Shown one piece after another: positions 58,590-64,000 of a stretch of DNA of 64,000 nt. A program made the translations under genes and the position numbers. How positions within the stretch are numbered: position 1 is the stretch's first letter; each line of letters starts with the position of its first letter. A model generated the notes under the pieces. It did not search any database, was not told the DNA's origin, and saw nothing but the letters and a program-made list of their open reading frames with translations. The DNA is from Otatea glauca. Its lineage: Eukaryota; Streptophyta; Magnoliopsida; Poales; Poaceae. Location: assembly GCA_036346275.1 (NCBI GenBank), contig CM070730.1:2666309-2730308 (forward strand), given 5' to 3'.

Positions 58590-60711
58590 CCGAGGTCCCG
58601 ATCACCTTCGATCGCAGGATCACCCTAACCGGGTCCGTGATCCGTAAGTTTCCTCTAGTGCTTGACCAGTTGCAGCTGCGTGAAGCTCAAGAGAGTTCTG
58701 ATCGATGGCGGAAGTGGACTCAACGCCCTATTCGCCAGGACTTTCGATGACATGAGCATTCCCTGCTCCGAGCTGAGGCCGAGCGTCCAGCCTTTCCACG
58801 GAGTGATCCCTGGGGTGTCCTCGTTCCCACTCGGGCAGATTTCTCTGCCTGTTACATTCGGCACCAAGGATAATTTTCGGACCGAATATATCAATTTCGA
58901 GGTAGCCAATTTCGAGACGGCGTACCACGCTATCTTGGGAAGGCCCGGCCTAGCTAGATTCATGGCCGTTCCACACTACACCTACACGATGCTGAAGATG
59001 CCGGGACCCCGAGGCATCATCGCGTTCTGAGGAGACGTCAAGCAATCCTCGCAATGCGATCGAGAGAATCATGAACTCGCCAAACTGCAGGAAGTGGGCG
59101 CCGAGGGGAAAAATATCCAAACCGAGGTTGCCACGTTGTAGGACGAAGGAGAGGTTCCATCCAAGTAGCAGGCCACCTCAGGAATCAAGCCCGGCGAAGG
59201 AACCAAACGAATCATTCTTGACCCGTCTAACACGTCTAAAACGACTTTGATCGGGACAGGGCTCGAGGACAAATAGGAAAACGCGCTCGTCACCTTCCTC
59301 CAAGCCAACAAGGACATCTTCGCCTGGAAGCCATCCGATATGCCAGGTGTATCAAGGGAGGTGATCGAGCACTCTCTCCACGTCGATGAGAAGGCGAAAC
59401 CGATCAAACAAAGGCTTCGGCGATTCGCTCCTGATCGCCGGAAGCCATCAAGCAGGAGATCACCAAGCTTTTAGTTGCCGGTTTTATCAAAGAGGTGTAT
59501 CACCCTGATTGGTTAGCGAATCCTGTATTGGTTCAAAAGAAAAATAAAACTTGGCGCATGTGCGTTGATTATACCGATCTTAACAAGGCATGTCCAAAGG
59601 ATCCCTTCGGGCTGCCCCGAATCGATCAGGTGGTCGACTCGACTGCCGGGTGTGAAATTTTGAGCTTTCTTGATACCTATTCAGGTTACCATCAGATTCG
59701 CCTAAAGACGTAAGATCATATCAAGACATCGTTCATCACGCCTTTCGAGCCTTCTGCTACACCACGATGGCATTCGGCCTGAAAAATGCTGGCGCGACTT
59801 ATCAACGCGCGATACAACAGTGTTTTCACGCCCAGCTCGGGCGCAACATGGAGGCATACGTGGACGACGTCGTGGTAAAGACTCGGGAAAGGAAGGATCT
59901 TATCACCGACCTAACTGAGATATTTGAGAGTCTGAGGATCTTCAGCATGAAGTTAAATCCCGAGAAGTGTGTTTTTGGAGTATCTTCAGGAAAACTGCTT
60001 GGGTTTATTGTATCTCAGCGAGGAATCGAAGCCAACCTGGACAAAGTCAACTCCATATCAAACATGAAACCACCGACTTGCCAAAAGGACGTCCAGAAGC
60101 TTACGGGGTGTATTGCCGCGCTCAGCAGGTTCATCTCCCGACTGGGTATGCGAGGAATGCCATTTTTCAAACTCCTCAAAAAGCAAGACAAGTTCCAGTG
60201 GACGCCAGAGGCACAACAAGCATTTGAAGACCTGAAGACCTTCTTAACGACACCCCCAGTTTTGGTCTCGCCAATGCCGGAAGAACCTCTATTACTCTAC
60301 ATCGTGGCAACGACTCATGTAGTCAGTGCTGCCATCGTCGTAGAGAGGGAGGAGCCGGCTCACGTGCACAAGATCCAACATCCAGTCTACTTTGTTAGTG
60401 AGGTCCTGAGTGAATCCAAGGTACGATATCCACAAGTGCAGAAATTATTATATGCCGTACTTCTTACATCTCGCAAGCTTAAGCATTATTTCCAAGAGCA
60501 TGCCATTCGGGTGGTCACCTCCTTCCTGATTGGGGACATACTCCACAACCAGGAGGCCATTGGGAGAATTGCCAAGTGGGCAGTCGAACTTGGGGCCTTC
60601 GATATCTCATTCAGGTCTCGTACTGCCTTCAAATCTCAAGCACTCGCCGACTTTACGACCGAGTGGACAGAGCTTCAGAACCCGACAACTACCAAGGAAC
60701 TCGAGTATTAG
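58590..60711 (+). pseudogene. Protease, reverse transcriptase and RNase H of the second Tat element
   Basis: The aspartic protease is at 58640-59030 (active site LIDGGSGLNALF; later AILGRPGLARF). RT runs from about 59449: DWLANPVLVQKKNKTWRMCV, FLDTYSGYHQIRL, then an in-frame stop at about 59711, then 59767-60711 with MAFGLKNAGATYQRAI and the active site AYVDDVVVKT. RNase H-type PVYFVSEVLSESKVRYPQ ends the frame with a stop near 60709. Frame breaks occur near 59030-59450 and 59710-59765. Catalytic residues of protease and RT are kept. Confidence 0.88.
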
Positions 60712-60714
60712 ACA

Positions 60715-61374
60715 ATGTACTTTGATGGTTCCCTCATGCTCAGCGGCGCAGGGGCTGGTATAGTGCTCATATCGCCAAGCGGGGAAAGGTTGAGATATGT
60801 CCTCCAAATATTTTTTCCTACATCAAACATCACCGTCGAGTATGAGGCACTCATTCACGGCCTCCGTATTGCCATATCACTCGGAATCCGACGCCTGGCA
60901 GTTCGCGGAGACTCAATGCTCGTGGTCAACCAAGTGCAAAAGGAATGGTCATGTGTCGAAGACAACATGGCAGCCTATTGCCAGGAGGTACGCAAGCTAG
61001 AGAGCAACTTTGATGGCCTGGAGCTCGTTCACGTGCTCCGACGAGACAACAAAGCGGCTGACGAGTTGGCGAAGATGGGATCTTGCCGGTCCAGAGTACC
61101 CGTGGGAGTTTTCGTGGAAGAAATCCATAAGCCCACGATTAGCACCCGGCCAAAAGCGGATGTCCCGGCAGGGAAAAGCGAAGAAGCAGAGGTCTTGGTC
61201 ATTATCCCAGATTGGACAGCTCTATACTTGGATTACCTGATGAAGGACAAGCTACCCGAGGATCGTGTGCAGGCTGAAAGGATAATGCGCCGAAGCAAGA
61301 ATTATGTGGTCATCAGAAAAGAGCTCTATCGGAAAAGCTCCTCTGGCATACTGCGACGGTGTATATCGGAATAA
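60715..61374 (+). pseudogene. Extra RNase H domain of Tat type
   Basis: A 219-codon frame with FDGSLMLSGAGAGIVLISPS, YEALIHGLRIAISLGIRRL, VRGDSMLVVNQVQKEW and VLRRDNKAADELAKMG: the DEDD-type RNase H core with its first Asp, Glu, Asp (GDS) and last Asp all present. Such a second RNase H between the RT-linked one and integrase is a hallmark of Tat elements. It is separated from RT by a stop and ends in a stop before integrase, where the intact polyprotein would read through. Confidence 0.82.
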
Positions 61375-62441
61375 GAAGGGAGAAATCTGCTCAAGGAAAT
61401 CCACTCAGGAATTTGTGGGAATCACGCAGCATCATCAACCCTGGTCGGTAAGGCTTATCGCCAAGGGTTTTTCTGGCTGACCGCTGTCACAGATGCGGAG
61501 GAAGTCATCCGGACATGCGAAGGATGTCTGTTCTTTGCACGGCAAATAAACAAGCCAGCACATGAATTATAAACCATCCCGATCACGTGGCCATTTGTGG
61601 TATGGGGGCTCGACATGGTGGGACCTTTGAAGAAGGCTTAGGGAGGCTATACTCATTTCTTCGTAGCCGTCGACAAATTCACCAAGTGGATTGAGGCCAA
61701 GCCAGTCGCCACCATCACAGCGGAAAAGGCCAAAGAATTCTTTCATGAGATCGTGGTTAGATTCGGCGTACCCAACCGAATCATCACGGATAACGGCACT
61801 CAATTCAGAGGCGGGATATTTCAATACCAGTGCGAGGAACTTGGTATAAAGATTCGCTTCGCATCAGTTGCGCACCCCCAAAGTAATGGGCAAGTCGTAC
61901 GGGCCAACGACATGGTGTTACAGGGCCCGAAGGCAAGAATTTCCGATCGGCTAAAGCCGTACGCCACTCGGTGGGTGAAAGAATTGCCATCGGTTCTTTG
62001 GGGGCTGCGAACAACCCCAGCAGAGCCACCGGGCAGTCCCCTTTCTTCTTAGTATATGGCTCCGAGGCAGTCCTCCCTACCGAGCTAGAATTCGGGTCCC
62101 CACGGGTCCGGAGTTATGAGGAGATTGCCTCAGAAGAAAGACGACTAGAAGACCTTGACCGACTGGAAGAGGCCAGGGACGTCGCAACGATTCAGTCGGC
62201 AAAGTATCTCCAAGACCTACGGCGCTATCACGATCGCAGAGTGAGGAGCCGCATGTTCTTCAAAGGAGATCTAGTCCTCAGAAAGAACCAGAAGTGCGAG
62301 CATAAGCTCTCCCCAAGCTGGGAAGGCCCTTACATCATCGACGAAGTGGCGCGCCCAGGGGCTTACAAACTCAAGCGAGAAGACGGCACGACAGTCGGCA
62401 ACACTTGGAACATAGAGCAACTACGTCGCTTTTTCGCCTAA
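61375..62441 (+). pseudogene. Integrase of the second Tat element (active site Glu lost)
   Basis: Starts with IHSGICGNHAA (zinc-binding HHCC with CEGCLFFA), then stops near 61570 and 61640. The core shows WGLDMVGPL (first Asp) and ITDNGTQF (second Asp), but the third residue reads NGQVVRAN, with Val (codon GTA, 61897-61899) in place of the catalytic Glu. A frame change near 62030 leads to the C-terminal part (SPFFLVYGSEAVLPTELEF ... CEHKLSPSWEGPYIIDEV) with the GPY motif, ending at a stop near 62439. Not functional. Confidence 0.88.
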
Positions 62442-62675
62442 ACTTTGTAAATTAAATTGTTCCTTTGGAAATGAAATAATCAATATTCAAAGTTATCACT
62501 TAAATAATTTCTTCAATAACCATGGGTCCGAGTTCTTCACTCCTACGATTTCAAGACTCTGAGACATGCATCATAGACCATGCCACAGAGTCTGGGGGCT
62601 GGACTACTCGGGCGCGATATGTCGAAATTACCCAAACAAAGAGTCGAGCAAAAAACGCTTTTATGCATTTAAAAT
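62442..62675. other. Spacer between integrase and antisense gene
   Basis: AT-rich then mixed sequence; the 3' ends of the converging frames meet here. Nothing else is recognised. Confidence 0.4.
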
Positions 62676-63972
62676 TTACAGGTCTAAAGTCTCTACAATA
62701 GACGAAGAGGTGTCCTTGACCTCCTCCCAGAGCTCGGCAGCTCGATCCTCATCTACGTTGCGGGCGAAGCCCTCTTTAATAGCCTCAAGATCCACTCGGG
62801 GATAAAGCGACTTGGTGACCGCCAAAGCCTGGCTGGCACCATTGGACGCCATTTTCTTCGAGAAATTCTTGAGCGCCCCGGGAGCTTCCCTCAGCCGAGT
62901 AATGACCCGGTCCTTGCTGGGTGGCCTCTCGCCCCCGGGGTGAAGCGAACTCAGCAACGACTCGGAGGCATCCTGGAGCTCAGTGCAAAAGGCCTCGAGG
63001 GCTTCGACCTTTTCATTGAAGATGGCGTACTGCGCCTGCGTCTTGAACTTATAATCTGCGGAACAAGGCATTAGAGAAAGCGACAAATGAAGAGAGGGTA
63101 ATACCGAGTTGTAGGAGTCACCTTCAAGCTCCTTCTCCGCCTTCGCTCTAGAGACTTATGCGGCTTTGAGTTGCCCTTGAAGCCTCGCAACGGCGGAATC
63201 TCGAGCTGACATGAAAAGAGGAAGATCAAGAAGCCGTATGATTAGGTGGAAGTGTGAAGGGGTTCCTAGAGTAACTACCTCGAAGAGAGCCAATGACGTC
63301 CAGCTTCTCGTGGCGCAAAGCATTTTGCTTCTCTCGTAACGCCTGGACCTCGGACCGGAGGGATCGCAGCTCGGCCGCACGATCGGCCTTGACGTGTTCC
63401 AAGTCGGCCAAGTATTCTTGGCGTGTCTTGATTTCAGGGAGCATCTTCGAAAGTACTCGTATTTTCGCTCAAAGCGCCCCCGTTTTCTGCAATTATCACG
63501 ATAAAAGATAAACACATGATGAACGACGGAGTCAAGAATGCAGCAATTGTGGAAAAGTGCTTACCCGGGCCGCACGTGCACAAGCCGCGGCGTGGGAACA
63601 GAAATCATTCCTCTCTTTCTCCTCCTCCTCCGGGTCGTCAAGGAGCTTCAAGCCCTCCTCTTCGTCAACCCATGCAGCCTCCGTTATGAGCCGGGGGCGA
63701 GCAGGGACCGACGGGACTCGGTGAATCTCTTCGACCTCAGGGGACGGGCAGGAAATCGGCTCTTGAGCTGCAAGGTCCGGCATCGGAGCTTGAGAAGTAG
63801 GAGACGGCGCCGGAGGGCGGGAAGGTATTTCAGTATCCCCGAGTGTTGTCCCCACGACCGGAGAGCAACCTCCCGTGGGTTCAACGACCGCAGGGGCCGT
63901 AGACGGCGTCCCAACAGGAACTTCAAGCGAAGGATCCCTACGAGAAGAACTGTTAGCGAGCCATCGGAGCAA
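62676..63972 (-). pseudogene. Antisense intron-containing extra gene of the second Tat element (partial)
   Basis: Read on the minus strand, exons with good splice signals are: from beyond 63972 to 63565, 63486-63279, 63205-63122, 63055-62676 (donors GTAAGC, GTAGTT, GTGACT; acceptors ending GCAG or TCAG). The first is Pro- and Glu-rich (PSPTSQAPMPDLA, DDPEEEEKERNDF), the middle ones form a coiled coil (LADLEHVKADRAAELRSLRS, ALREKQNALRHEKL). The last carries QYAIFNEKVEALEAF and a C-terminus ending SSIVETLDL. It resembles the C-terminal half of the antisense gypsy-type transposon proteins annotated in many Tat elements; the conserved N-terminal domain would lie beyond the window. One in-frame TAA near 63173 may break it. 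Confidence 0.6.
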
Positions 63973-64000
63973 AACAAATAGAAATCAGCAGGACAACCAA

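Larger units (their letters stand above)
56001..64000 (+). mobile_element. Second Tat-type Ty3-gypsy element, incomplete at window end
   Basis: Plus orientation: 5' LTR (to 56627), primer site 56630-56647, gag 56677-58487, protease, RT, RNase H, second RNase H and integrase to 62441, then a spacer and an antisense intron-containing gene (63972-62676) running past the window end. The 3' LTR is not in the window. Stops, frameshifts and a changed integrase residue make it inactive. The gene order, extra RNase H and antisense gene are those of Tat elements. It is not closely similar to the 24.9-36.5 kb element and lacks its GCCGAT enrichment. Confidence 0.85.

Noticed and set aside
1..64000. tRNA, rRNA or microRNA genes
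   Set aside because: I saw no cloverleaf with A and B boxes, no rRNA core segments and no convincing miRNA precursor; inverted repeats found belong to transposons.

Overview
The window is nuclear DNA from a flowering plant, almost certainly a grass (Poaceae). Its two intact genes have plant exon-intron structure with GT-AG introns and encode proteins of plant type, and the remaining DNA is a nested mosaic of grass-type transposable elements. I could not fix the species. From memory (to be checked), rice carries a SUMO E2 gene and the APC/C activator gene TE/TAD1 very close together on the short arm of chromosome 3, the same two genes as here, so the genic part probably corresponds to that block.

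Genic part, 1-22.5 kb. An intact five-exon SUMO-conjugating enzyme gene (1282-3381, SCE1/UBC9 type, 160 aa) is followed by a broken two-RRM RNA-binding protein gene (4554-6055). A ~10 kb repeat-rich gap comes next, with MITE-like elements and a ~5.9 kb solo-LTR-like block that itself holds two hAT-like insertions, each with a perfect 8-bp target duplication. Then comes an intact ten-exon FIZZY-RELATED/CDH1 (CCS52A type) gene (16548-20241, 513 aa). A decayed partial tandem copy of that gene, introns included, lies 1.5 kb downstream (about 21775-22400). SCE1 acts in SUMO conjugation and FZR activates the anaphase-promoting complex; nothing in the sequence links their expression.

Repeat part, 22.8-64 kb. 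In order: the 3' end of a Ty1-copia element (minus strand); a complete 11.6 kb Ty3-gypsy element of Tat type (24897-36473, minus strand) with paired LTRs, a 5-bp target duplication, decayed gag-pol, and a multi-exon plant mobile domain gene running antisense with its own TATA box; a MITE with an (AT)n tract; another solo-LTR-like block; a duplicated ~0.5 kb segment; a CACTA transposon end; a 5.4 kb tRNA-iMet-primed LTR element (49312-54680) with an intact target duplication; and a second Tat-type gypsy element (about 56 kb to the window end, plus strand), again with an antisense, intron-containing extra gene between pol and the (unseen) 3' LTR.

The most unusual signal is a short motif, GCCGAT/ATCGGC. 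It occurs about 80 times (counted by eye) across the 11.6 kb Tat element, in LTRs, coding and noncoding parts and in both orientations, but only about 15-20 times in the other 52 kb. The enrichment starts and stops with the element.
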